Below are positions 49,101 through 58,545 of a stretch of DNA of 64,000 bases, in pieces (position 1 is the stretch's first letter; every line of letters starts with the position of its first letter). A program made the translations under genes and the position numbers. Source of the stretch: Aptenodytes patagonicus (Eukaryota > Chordata > Aves > Sphenisciformes > Spheniscidae); the NCBI RefSeq assembly GCF_965638725.1, contig NC_134975.1, forward strand, positions 1,066,179 to 1,130,178, written 5' to 3'. Under the pieces are notes generated by a model. It ran no database searches, was not told where the DNA came from, and saw nothing but the letters and a program-made list of their open reading frames with translations.

Positions 49101-49561
49101 GGATGGGTGCAAGGGGGGGTCCATGGGTGGTTGGACACCTAGGCTGGGTGCAGGAGGTCAGCGGGTGCCCAGATGCCCAGGATGGGTGCAGGGAGGGGGC
49201 TGTGGGTGCTCAGACACCTGGGATGGGTGTAGGAGGAGTGTGTGGGTGCCCTGGGTGCTCACACACACACACACACACACACCCCCCAACCCGTCCCAGG
49301 TGGCCCCCAGGCATGAGCAAGCGCCAGTCGCTGTCGACCTTCAGCTCGGGAACTTCCTCGGACGGGGACGGGGACGGGGACGGGGACGAGGGGCACACGA
49401 GCGAGCCCTCGCACAGTGCCACCCCCGACGTGGGCAGCACCAACACGGACGAGCGTCCCGACGACCGCTCCGAGGACCTGCTCTCCCAGGGCTCCGAGAT
49501 CCCCCTGGATGCCGCCCCCCCCGAGGGTCCCGGCCGCCGTCACGGGGGGCTCAGCCCCAAG
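40174..49561 (+). CDS. MAP3K12: MAP3K12, dual leucine zipper kinase DLK (twelve coding exons; last exon absent from the assembly)
   Basis: Ser/Thr MAP3K that activates MKK4/7 and JNK/p38, known from axon injury signalling. Exons 40174-40513, 41070-41253, 42351-42542, 43510-43668, 44046-44204, 44615-44723, 46072-46181, 46387-46503, 47316-47453, 48004-48451, 48741-48811 and 49300-49561 join in phase to 763 residues. The start [13 protein letters not shown] matches the family. Kinase marks: Gly loop [17 protein letters not shown] (Lys about 150), HRDLKSPN, DFG, WMAPE. Two zipper segments follow ([13 protein letters not shown], then [20 protein letters not shown]), then [14 protein letters not shown] and the acidic tail [18 protein letters not shown]. 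The C-terminal piece ([26 protein letters not shown]) is present, but the human final exon (about 40-50 residues, containing NSEDSDCDSTELDNSNSVD) is not found before the N gap. The exon at 48004 encodes a shorter Pro/Gly-rich region than human. MAP3K13 is the nearest paralogue. Confidence 0.98.
40515..41068 (+). repeat. minisatellite filling MAP3K12 intron after first coding exon
   Basis: The first part has 17-20-bp units GGGAGGGTGCAAGGGGGC. The last part is an exact 40-bp period with copies starting at 40921, 40961, 41001 and 41041 (GCGGGTGCCATGGGCGTGGG and on). The fourth copy runs into the acceptor of exon 41070. Confidence 0.95.
41265..41930 (+). repeat. CATGGGCACGG minisatellite in MAP3K12 intron
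   Basis: Degenerate units of about 12-18 bp (GGCATGGACATGGCACGGGG) with a larger recurring block around GGTCATGGGGAACACCGTGG near 41581 and 41677. Confidence 0.85.
41995..42345 (+). repeat. GGTGCAGATGGGTGCCCC minisatellite in MAP3K12 intron
   Basis: Units of about 18-30 bp. They reach the acceptor of exon 42351, which itself reads GTGCTGCTGTGCCCGCAG. Confidence 0.8.
42580..43495 (+). repeat. CCATGGCAGTG minisatellite in MAP3K12 intron, with 49-bp and 442-bp periods
   Basis: Built from about 18-bp GCCCATGGCAGTGGCATG variants. A 49-bp block beginning GTGGCTGTGTCCATGG repeats at 42962, 43011 and 43060. A segment beginning GCATGTCCGTGACAG at 42707 is duplicated at 43149. Confidence 0.93.
43675..44030 (+). 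repeat. GGGGACAY-type repeat in MAP3K12 intron
   Basis: Degenerate units of about 10-15 bp of GGGGACATTGGGGAC and AGGGACACCAGGG. They fill the intron between exons 43510-43668 and 44046-44204. Confidence 0.7.
44210..44610 (+). repeat. GGGGACACCCC / GGGCACCCC repeat in MAP3K12 intron
   Basis: Two near-identical copies of a 36-bp block (GGGGACACCCCGCCTGGGGA and on), then decayed GGCACCCCA units. Confidence 0.65.
44724..46068 (+). repeat. 16-bp-based minisatellite with 128-bp blocks in MAP3K12 intron
   Basis: Starts with CACCCCGGCACCCCCAGC units, then about 1.2 kb of GGTGCCCAGTGCCCATGGTA and CCAGTGCCTGCAGTAGCTGG units. AAGGTGCCCGGTGCCCTCGG recurs at 45173 and 45301, 128 bp apart. The repeat continues to the acceptor of exon 46072 (GTGCCACAG). 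Confidence 0.93.
46510..47285 (+). repeat. CCATGGCCA minisatellite in MAP3K12 intron
   Basis: Units such as CCAACCCTATAGCCACCCCA and TGGCCATGGCC. A 150-bp block beginning CCAATTTCATAGCCACCCC repeats at 46831 and 46981. Confidence 0.93.
47455..47960 (+). repeat. GGGTGCCTGGGTCCTTTGGG repeat in MAP3K12 intron
   Basis: Degenerate units of about 40-60 bp containing GATGCCTGGGTCC and long G runs. A related unit recurs in the next intron (48452-48730) as GGGTCCCTCCTGAGGAGGG. Confidence 0.75.
48830..49257 (+). repeat. about 40-bp GCTCAGACACCTGGGATGGG repeat in MAP3K12 intron
   Basis: About nine units with the shared core CCTGGGATGGGTGCAGG, followed by a (CA)n microsatellite at 49258-49282 and then the acceptor CCCGTCCCAG. 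Confidence 0.85.
49258..49282. repeat. (CA)n microsatellite
   Basis: Twelve CA dinucleotides just upstream of the acceptor of MAP3K12 exon 49300-49561. Confidence 0.95.
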
Positions 49562-49564
49562 GTG

Positions 49565-51200
49565 ATGCCCTCACCCTACAGGGATGGGTGGCACCGTGGG
49601 GTGCTCCCAGGGATGGGTAGCATGGGGTGGGGGTGGGGGGTCCTTAGGGTCCCCCAGGGCTGGTACTATGGGGTGGGGGTCCCTAAGATCCCTCAGGATG
49701 GGGTTAACAAGGGGAAGGGGGTCCCTCAGGGTCCCCCAGGGATGGGTGCCATTGGGTGGGGGGGGTCCCTAGGGTCCCCCAGGGCTTGGTACTATGGGAT
49801 AGGGGTCCCCATAGCTCCCCAGGACAGGGTTAGCAAGGGGAAGGGGGTCCCCAGGGCCTCCAGGGCTGAGTACTATGGGGTGGTGGGGTCCCTGGGGTCC
49901 CCCAGGGCTTGGGATTATGGGGTAGGGGTCCCCATAGCCCCCTCAGGATGGGGTTAACAAGGGGAAGGGGGTCCCCAGGGCCCCCAGAGCTGGGTACCAT
50001 GGGCGTGGGGGGGGAGGGAATCCCTAGGGACCCTCAGGGCTTGGTACCATGGTGTAGGGGTCCCTGAGCCCCTCAGGCTGGGGTTAGCAAGGGGAAGGGG
50101 TTCCCCAGGGCCCCCAGGAATGGGTACCATGGGGTGGGGGGGGCTCCCGTCTGTCCCCCAGGGCTTGGTATTATGAGGGAGGGGGTCCCTGGGGTCCCCC
50201 AGGGCTTGGGATTATGAGGAAGGGGGTCCCCTCACCCCCTAGGACAGGATTAGCAAGGGGCAGGGTGTCTCTAGGGTGGCCCAGGGCTTGGTACTATGGG
50301 CTGGGGGGGGGGGTCCTTAAGGTCCCCCAGGGCTGGGTATTATGGGGTAGACGTCCCCTGAGCCCCCCAGGATGGGGTTAGCAAGGGGAAGGAGGGGGGG
50401 GGGGGGGGAGTCCCCGTCGTGGGGGGGGGGGGGGGGGTCCCACTGAGAATGCCAGGACCAGGTACAATGGGGAACGGGGTCCCCAGAGCCCCCCCAGGAG
50501 GAGGGGGTGATGCCCCAGGGCCCCCCCCAGGGGTGGACATTGTGGGCAGACGGTCTCAAGGGCTCCCCAGGACCAGGTACCTTGGGGGGGGGGGGGCGCC
50601 TTCCCGGTGCCCCCCAGGATGAGGTACTATGGGGAGGGGTCTTGTGAGTCCCCTATGTCAAGGTAACAAGGGGGGGGGGGCAGAGACCCCAAGACCAAGT
50701 ACCATAGGGGGTGGGGAGGGGGGGGGGGTGTCTCCTGGGAGGGTCCTGGAGCCCCCCAAGGATGGACACTGGGGGGAGGGGGGGGGTGTGCTGGGGTCCC
50801 AGGGTGCCCCTGAAACAATGCCATGGGCAGGGGGTGTCCCCTTGGGGACGGAGTGGGAGGGTGTCACTATGGAGCAGATACTGTAGGAAGGGGGGGGGGG
50901 GGGGGGGGGTGGGGGTGGGGGGGTGGGGGGTGTCTCAGGCCCCCCCCAGGAATAGGAAGGATGGGGGGGGGTGTCCCCTGAGTCACCCAGGTCAGGCTAT
51001 TGGGGGGAGGGGTTCCCCCAGGACCCCCAGCACTGGGGTACCATGTGAAGGAGGTCCCGTGAGCCCCCCGGGACCTAGCACCTTTGGGAGGGGCTGCCCA
51101 AGGTCCCCAGGGGAAGGGGGGGGCGGGTGCCCCCCAAGGATCAGGTGCCGTGGGGAGGGGGTCCCCCAGAGCCCCCCCCCCCCCCCCCCCCAGGGGTGGA
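49565..51200 (+). repeat. long minisatellite between MAP3K12 and the assembly gap
   Basis: Units with GGGTTAGCAAGGGGAAGGGG and CCAGGGCTTGGTACTATGGG, larger period about 120-165 bp, increasingly G-run-rich toward the N gap. No exon with the expected MAP3K12 C-terminus is visible within it. Confidence 0.92.
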
Positions 51201-51300
51201 NNNNNNNNNNNNNNNNNNNNNNNNNNNNNNNNNNNNNNNNNNNNNNNNNNNNNNNNNNNNNNNNNNNNNNNNNNNNNNNNNNNNNNNNNNNNNNNNNNNN
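51201..51300. other. assembly gap of 100 N
   Basis: Exactly 100 N, the usual placeholder for a gap of unknown size. It lies between the MAP3K12 tail and the PPP1R1A 3' end and probably hides the last exon of one and the poly(A) site of the other. Confidence 0.98.
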
Positions 51301-51530
51301 AATAACGCTGCGTTCGGCTCCTTCGGCCCGGGCCACGGCCTCGCTCCTGCCGCCGCCGGCACCTGGGGACAGGGGGGAGCCATGCTGGGGGACGGGGACC
51401 CCGCGGCGGGGGGTCCCTGCGGCAGAAGACCCCCCCCCCCCCCCCCCCCCCGATCCCTGCCCCCATCCCTGGCAATGCCAGAGCCATGTCCCCGGTGCCA
51501 CCCTCGCCCCGTGCCACTGTCCCCTTCCCT
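51301..51530 (-). other. sequence after the gap, probable PPP1R1A 3' flank
   Basis: GC-rich sequence with a long C run at about 51430-51450. A frame on the minus strand follows a CCCTGTCCCCAG acceptor-like site but has no family similarity and is not needed by PPP1R1A, whose stop lies upstream at 51877. No gene called. Confidence 0.4.
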
Positions 51531-51539
51531 GGCATGCTG

Positions 51540-51870
51540 CCCAGGATACCTCCTTGTGTCCCAGTGCCCCCCCAGTGTCCCCCCCAGTGTCCCAGTACAG
51601 TGTCCCTGTACCCCCCCAGTGTCCCAGTAACCCCCCAGTGCCCCAGTACAGTGTCCCAATGTCCACCCCAGTGCCCCAGTACAGTGTCCCAGTGTCCCCC
51701 AGTGCCCCAGTACAGTGTCCCTGTACCCCCCCAGTGTCCCAGTGCCCCCCCCAGTGCCCCAGTACAGTGTCCCTGTACCCCCCCAGTGTCCCAGTAACCT
51801 CTCAGTGTCCCAGTACAGTGTCCCAGTGTCCCCCCCAGTGTCCCAGTGTCACCCCAGTGTCACCCAGTAC
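51540..51870 (-). repeat. CAGTGTCCCAGTACAGTGTC repeat in PPP1R1A 3' UTR or flank
   Basis: About twelve units of 20-45 bp directly downstream of the PPP1R1A stop codon on its transcript strand. Confidence 0.9.
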
Positions 51871-51874
51871 GTAC

Positions 51875-54800
51875 CTACTGGCTGCTGGCAGCACCCTTGC
51901 CGGCGCCTTCCTTTGGTGCTATATGGGTGCCCTCCTCGGCCAGGCTTTGCCGCCCATCCCCATGGGTCCCTGTGGGTGCCATGGGGCAGGGGGTGAGCGC
52001 GGCCCCCCCCCGCTGCACCCCACAAACCGTCCCAGCACCCCAAACCTCCCGGCTCTGGGTGTGCAGAGGCTCCCGGAGCAGAGTTAAGGGGCTCGGGGGT
52101 GTGTTGGGGGGGAGTGGTACTCACGCTCGCCGGGGCCAGGGCCACCCTCGTGCGTGGCCAGCGGGCAGGTGCCGCCGGGGCTGTGGCTGTGCTCAGCGTC
52201 ACCGTGGTGGCAGTGGCCGGGACCACGCTCCTGGCCAGCGGCGGCCGCCTCCTCCTCCTCCTCGCCCTGCGCCTGCTTGCACAGGTGATGCTCCACCATC
52301 ATCTGCAGCTCTGCCAGGCAGGGAGTGGCGCTGGGGGGACGCGGGGGGCAGCGGTGACCGTCCCCACGCTCCCGGTGACACCGGGGAGACGCAGCCCAGC
52401 AAGCCTGGTGGCTTCCCGTCCCCTCCGGTGGCATTCGCCATGCCCGGACCCCGTGTGCCGTGCTCCTGCCCCGGGCTGGGCACAGCCCAGCGGCCCCAAG
52501 GTCAGTGCAAAGGCGTGGTGTCCCACCCGCCCGTCCCCTGTGGCACCCGGGGGACTGTCCCCCCCCCTGTCCCATCCCATCCCCCCCCCCCAAATACCTT
52601 TCATGGTCGGGTGGTGCGGGAAACCTTCTTCCTCTGCCTGGGCGACATGGCCAGACCCGACTGCGAGGGAAGGGGAGGCGCGTGAGCCGGGGGCTGGGGG
52701 GGCACCCCGGGGGGCTGGGGGCCCCCCGCAGCCCCCCCCATGGCGGCAGCACCTACCTTTAGCAGGGGGTTGGGCAGCCGGTCCTCATCGATCTCTGGGG
52801 GGGCAGTGGGGGGGGGGGGGGGGTAGGGTGTCAGAAGGACCAGAGGTCAGCGGCAGGCGCGGGGTGCTGGGCTCCATCCCGCACCCCTGACGTGGATCCG
52901 GCCCCGCTGGGTCTGTCCGTCACCCACGGGGTGCTCGGCGTGGCTGTGGGTGCTGTCGGGACAGTCCCGCTCCCCCCAACACTCCCTCCCCCCCCCGCCC
53001 CAGCATCTCCATTGCCCCCCGCATTGCCATGGGAACCAGCATCCCATCCCCTGCCGTGTCCCACAAACGGTGGCAGAAGAGGGTGGCCGGCGGTGGCTCA
53101 GCCCTGTCCCCACGCCGGGGACGGGGACAGGCTGGGCAGCCCCCGGGCCGCATCCTGAACCCCCCCCCCCCGCCCCCCCAGGGAGATGCTCAACCCCACG
53201 GAGCTGTTTTATTCACAGCCAGAGCTGCTGCCCCGAGTGGGTACAGGGTCTGGAGGTGGCACTTGGGGACAGAGTCTCCCAGCCACTGGGGTGTCCCCAA
53301 AGCAGGGGACAGATGAAACCACCCAGCTGGGGGGCGGGGGGGGGGGGGGGCGGGGAGGGAGGTTGTGACACAGCTGCCAGCCCGATCAGACCCCGTCCCC
53401 AAAGGCCACATGCCGGGTTGGGCCAGTGACCAAGGAGCTCTTAAATGTCACAGCTGGTGTCCCCTGCCAGCAGGGGTGGCCCCGTGCCAGCGTCGCCAGC
53501 GCGGTGTCACGGGCAGCTGCTTCCCCCGGGAGATGGATGGGGTGAGCGAGACCTGGGGACGGATCCTGGAAACGCAGCCCTGGGGCGGGGAGGGCAGGGG
53601 CTGAGCCGGGCTGGGTGGGACGTGGGGACAGTCCCAGGGTGGGGGACACGGGGTGCCGCTGTGCCAGGTTGCAGGATGAGTCCCGCTGCAACCAGTGTGC
53701 TGTGGTCCTGAGCACCATGTACGGGGGGGTCCCTGAGCATCATGTATGGGGGGTCCCTGAGCACCCTGTAGGGGGGTCCCTGGGTGGGCTGGAGCCCAGG
53801 GTGACAGGGGTGACATGTGCCAGGACCCACCTGGGGACGACTGGTCGCTGCTCAGGACCAGGTTGGCAGGAGTCGGTCGGCGCCTCCGGATCTGGGGGGG
53901 ACAGGAGAGAGTCAGGACCCACGGCTGCACCCCGAACCCCATCACGCCCACCCGGAGCCCCGCCAACACCGAGACACCCCCCCCCCCCCCCCGCCCCGAT
54001 GTCCTTGTGCCTGGGGCGGTGGTGGCCCCATGGGGACGGAGGGCGCTGGCCGGGGCCCTGAGCCCAGTGGCTCCCGCGGCCGGACACACGTGTCCTTTAA
54101 ATCAACATCTCCCAGCCAGCCCTAACGACAGCCGGGAGCTAATTATACCCCAGCCCCGGGAAGAGCTCGGGGACATCGGTGGGGTGACACCGCGGGGGCC
54201 CTGCCCTTCCTCCGCGGGCACAGTGTCCTTGCCCAAGGTCACCTGGAGCATCCCGGGCTGCTCCTGCCCCACGTCCCCCCCTCGGTGCCTTCGGGGGGGG
54301 GGGGTTTGTGGCCCTGCTGGAGGATTCGGTGGCCGCGGCGTGGCCGTGGCGTGGCCATGTCCGGTGGCAGCGGTGGCAGCGGTGACAGCGGTGACACCGC
54401 GCCCTGCGGGCGCTCCCTCGCCCCCTTTCCCCACTGACCCACTAACTGAGTTGCTTCGAAAAACAAATTTCCCAGCGAGGAGTCCCTAATGAGGCGGGAT
54501 GCCTAATGAGATGCTGATGAGATGCTAATGAGGCGGGTGAGCGGCAGGGCGGGCGGACGAAGCCCCCTCCCCACCTCCCCCGGCCCCCCCGGCGCATCTT
54601 CTCCGTGTCGGCCCCGTTGCCATAGAAACCCGCGATCTGGATTTTAAACGGAGATTAGAGGGAGCCGGGAATCGCCGGGAATCGCCCTCTCCCCACCAGG
54701 GACCCGCTGACGAGCTCCCCGCTCCGGGGTCGGGGTTCAACTGCCCCCCCCCCAACCCCCCGACACCCAGCGATGGGGCTGGGATGGGCCGGGCTCCCCC

Positions 54801-57337
54801 CCAGGGCTGGATCCGGCCCTGCAACCCCTAGTGATGGACCCCGGGGAAGCCAGAGCCACCCCCGGGCTGCTCTAGCACCTCCGAAACCTCCCCCCCCGGG
54901 TGTGGGGGAGGGCTGCGCCCCCCGGCATGGGGATGGCGTGGGGGACACCCGTGTCACCCGCTGAAGGTCACCCAGGCGGAGCCGAGCACCCTGAGCTGCG
55001 CTCCCCTTCCCGTTCCGGACCGGGCAGGGGACCCAGGTGTCCGGGCGGCTCCCGCCCTGACGCCCCGGCGAGGGATGCTCCGGTCCTCCCTCCCTCCATC
55101 CCTCCCTCCCCCCCCAGCTTGGCCGGGGCGCCGCGCTCTCCTGCCGCTGCTATTTTTAGATCAATCTCCACCATCGATTAAGAAGCGCCACGGCCGAGAG
55201 CGGCAGGAGCCCGGCCCCGGCAGCCTGCGGCGGGCGCAGCATCGCTGGGGGGGGGCTGCTCCCTCCGGATCTGGGGCGGGGGGTGTGATCCCGGGGGGAA
55301 GCTGGGATGGGAACGGGATCGGGGACCAGAACGGGATCGGGGATGGGAAGGGGATGGGTGCAGCTCATCTCTCAGCATGACGGAGCAAACGCCCCCGGAC
55401 TGTCCCCCCCAGCCTTGGGGACATGCTGTGCTCAGGGTGGACTTGGGCACCTGGGCAGAAATGGCGGGCAAAGCCCTGGGCCAGGCCTGGCACCCATGGG
55501 TGGCACCCAGGAGAGCCAGGGCAGACGGATGCTCTTGGCAGAGGCGGGGGTCAAGGAGCTGCAGGACCTGTGGGGACACGGAGGATTCTGAGGGTGAAGG
55601 TCCACGGGGACAAGGTCCTTTTGGAGGGTGGGGCTGGACAGGCTTGGGGACAACCCTGCAGGGCGTGGAGACACCGTGCCGCAGGCTGGCAAGGGGCTGA
55701 CACGGCCGAGTCCTCTGTCAGTGCGAGCCCCCGCCGAGGGGAACCCACATCAGGTCTTTCCCTGCAGGGACGCCCCAAAAACGAGGAGCTGTAGACCCAG
55801 GGAGGGGACATCAGCATCGTCACCTGCTGCCGCCACACGGGGCTGGCTGTCGGGGCCCTGCCGTACCGCCAAGCGCTGCCGAATCAGGGCTCCCAACTCC
55901 TCTGGTTGGGGAAACTGAGGCAGGGATGGGCAGGGGACTCCCCAGGGCAGGCTCCCCGAGCGCCCCCGTAGCCTGGCTGTGACGGGAGGTGAGACGTGGG
56001 CACCCCTGCTCCTCGCTGCAGCCGAGGCGGGTGACGGGGGTCCCGCGCCCACCCCCTGGCAGCACCGCCCCCCCCCCCCCCCCCGGCTCTCACCCTCGCT
56101 CCTGGGGGGGCCACGCTGCAAATGAGCCATGCGGCAGCCCCAGATGGTGCGTGGCCGTATTTAGCGACAGCGAGATGCTCGCCGGGTAGACGGCCCGTGC
56201 TCGCCTCCGCGCCGCTGGCACGCAGGGGCTCCTCGGCTGGGAGCCACCCGGCTGCCGGGGACCTCCAGCCTGGTCGGGAGGGGGGGGGGGGGGATGGCTG
56301 GGACCCCCCGGCTGGAGCCCCCCCACCCCTCATCAGCATCCTCAAGCCCCCGCAGAGCTTCCCACGCCTGGCGATGACGAAGACCTCGGTGCGGCCTCCC
56401 AGGACCCCTCTTGTCCCCTCCAGCCCCTGGGGCTGGGGGACACGGCGGGAGGGGGGCGAGGTGGGCAGAGAGAGGGGTCAGGCTGCCGGGGGGGGGGGTG
56501 TCCCCGGCTGCCTGCGGGCAGCCCTGCCGCGTCCCCCGGCCGGGCCATCCCGTCCCCGCTGCTATTCTGGGATCCCCTCCAGTGGGACCAGGGGTTGAGC
56601 AAGGGCTGGAGGGCCCCGGGGGGGGGGGGCCGTAACCCTACACCCGCCCCGGTATGGCCCCGTTGTCGTCGTGCTGAGCCAGCACATGGCCCTGGCACCG
56701 CCACCTCGGTCCCCACCGCCACCTCGGTCCCCACCGCCACCCCGTCCCGCCCGGGGGGGGGGGGCGGGCATCCCCGAGCCCCCGGAGGTGCTTGGGGTGC
56801 TGGGCTGCAGTGGGGGCTGCTCTGCCGGGCGGCGGGGGGTGGCACTGGGGGTGTCCTCGCGGTGTCCCCGGTACCGGGGGGGGACTGCACCCACCTGGCA
56901 GCGCCCGGGCGCGTCCTCCCACGCCGCAGCCGTCCCCGTGTCACCCACCGCCGCGCGCCCCGTCTCCCCGCACCCAGGGGTGCTGTCACCGCCCCGACAC
57001 CGCGGCGGTGGCACCGGGGCTGCTCGGTGGCCCCCCCCCCCCACGGGCCGTGCCCCGCTGCCGGTGCCCTCACCGTGCCCTTCCCGTACCCGCAGCCTCC
57101 CGCACCGCCCGGTGCGCCCCCCCCCCCCCCCGGGCAGGACCACCCGGCTCCCGCCGCGCCCCCCCAGCCGCGCAGCCCCGGTGCAGCCCCGGTCCCCCCG
57201 CGGTGTCGTCCCCCGTCCCGTCCCCCCCCCCGGTGCCCGGTGTCCCCCCCCCCCACCTGCTCGGCCGCCTCCGGGTCGAGGTGCGGCTCCAGCAGCGGCA
57301 CCGTGAACTGGATCTTGCGGGGGCTGTTGGGCTCCAT
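51875..57337 (-). CDS. PPP1R1A: PPP1R1A, protein phosphatase 1 inhibitor-1
   Basis: Cytosolic inhibitor of PP1, active once PKA phosphorylates its threonine. Exons in transcript order: 57337-57257, 53891-53831, 52794-52757, 52660-52598, 52310-52125, 51969-51875 (TAG). With one base restored the product is 174 residues, against 171 in human. Residues 1-20 (MEPNSPRKIQFTVPLLEPHL) contain the KIQF PP1-docking motif. RRRRPTPANL (Thr34) is the PKA site, LVLSSDQSSP and EIDEDRLPNP follow, then LAMSPRQRKK (a CDK5-type Ser-Pro site), LQMMVEHHL and an acidic stretch EEEEEAAAA. It ends THIAPKEGAGKGAASSQ, like the mammalian THIPP tail. Exon 52660-52598 is 63 bp, while the phases on both sides and the family sequence RTTPTMKE need 64. 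A G run at 52609-52611 is one short. PPP1R1B (DARPP-32) shares the N-terminus, but the C-terminal half fits PPP1R1A. Confidence 0.95.
52795..53830 (-). other. PPP1R1A intron between exons 2 and 3
   Basis: GC-rich with C and G runs and no exon with family similarity. A TTTATT at about 53208-53213 would be an AATAAA on the gene strand, but it is isolated, and the downstream exons are intact apart from one missing base. Confidence 0.5.
53892..57256 (-). other. PPP1R1A intron 1 with AT-richer regulatory-looking islands
   Basis: A 3.4-kb intron. Islands at about 54100-54170, 54440-54670, 55140-55190 and 56110-56175 contrast with C/G-run sequence. They hold repeated CTAATGAG (54487-54538), an X-box-like GTTGCCATAGAAAC (54616-54629), a perfect MEF2-type CTATTTTTAG (55150-55159) and CAGATG E-boxes near 56142. 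No exon seen. Confidence 0.45.
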
Positions 57338-57539
57338 GGCGGGCGGCGGCTCCGGCGGCTCCCGGCGGCTCCCGGCGGCTCCCGGCCCTGCCCGGGCCGC
57401 CCCGCCCTGCCCCCGCCCCTGCCACGCCCATCTCCGGCCCCGCCCCGCCCCGGTCCCAGGTCCCCGGTCCCAGGTCCCCCGGTCCCGGTCGCCGCCCGCG
57501 GCGCACACGGACGGACGGAGGGACCTGCCGGGACAGACG

Positions 57540-58290
57540 CAGGGACACAGGGATGGACACCGGGACCGTGCGCCGGGACACTGGGACGGACACATGGACA
57601 CAGGGACAGACACATGGGCACGAGGACGGACACACGGACAGACCCTGGACACAGGGACAGACACGCGGACACAGGGACGGACACACGAATGGGCCCTGGG
57701 ACACAGGGACAGACACATGGACACAAAGATGGACACACGGACAGACCCTGGACACAGGGACAGACACGCGGACACAAGGACGGATACACGAATGGGCCCT
57801 GGGACACAGGGACAGACACATGGACACAAAGACGGACACACGGACAGACCCTGGACACAGGGACAGACACGCGGACACAAGGATGAACACACAGACAGAC
57901 CCTGGGACACAAGGACAGACCCTGGGACACAAGGACAGACCCCAGGACACAGGGACAGACACACAGACGGGCCCTGGGACAGACAGAGAGACAGCGGGAC
58001 AGACACTGGGACAGACATTGGGGCGCAGAGGCACGTGGACAAAGGGACGCCGGGACAGACACATGGGTGACACACGGACGCAGGGACGGACACACAGACA
58101 GGCACATGGACACACGGGCACACACCTGGACTGACAGACACCAGGATACACACCCGGACACGGGCATCGGGACACGGTGACACACGGTGACGCCTGCGGG
58201 GACAGACGCACGAGCAGTGGGACAGTCAGACAGAGGGAGATGGACACCAGGACAGGCGGACACAGGGACAGGCACCGATAGACAGGCGCA
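57540..58290 (-). repeat. GGGACAGACACA minisatellite upstream of PPP1R1A, 103-bp blocks
   Basis: ACACGCGGACACA starts at 57661, 57764 and 57867, exactly 103 bp apart, within units of about 18-24 bp. It begins about 200 bp upstream of the PPP1R1A start codon, so it lies in the promoter or 5' region. Confidence 0.95.
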
Positions 58291-58545
58291 CGCTCTTGCA
58301 CGCTCGGACACACTCACACACACGCACGCACATGCCGACAGACACGTGTGCGCACGCACACGCGCGCCCCATCACGTGCAAAGGGGGGGGGGTGTGCACA
58401 CCTGCAGGCACGTGTGCGTGCGCATGCAGACACCCCCACCCATGCACCCCCCACCCGTGCACCCCCCACCCGTGCACCCCCACCCGTGCACCCCCACGCC
58501 CCCCACACGTGCACCCCCGCACGTGCGCACGTGCACACGGGTCAG
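58290..58545. repeat. CA/CG dinucleotide tract and CCCGTGCACCCC repeat
   Basis: Alternating purine-pyrimidine sequence (58310-58375) with Z-DNA potential, then four to five copies of a roughly 15-bp CCCGTGCACCCCCCA unit at 58435-58500. Similar in type to the arrays around the MAP3K12 promoter. Confidence 0.8.

Noticed and set aside
51301-51420. Extra terminal PPP1R1A exon next to the gap
   Set aside because: An acceptor-like site and open frame exist, but the PPP1R1A frame already stops at 51877-51875 with a C-terminus like the mammalian one.
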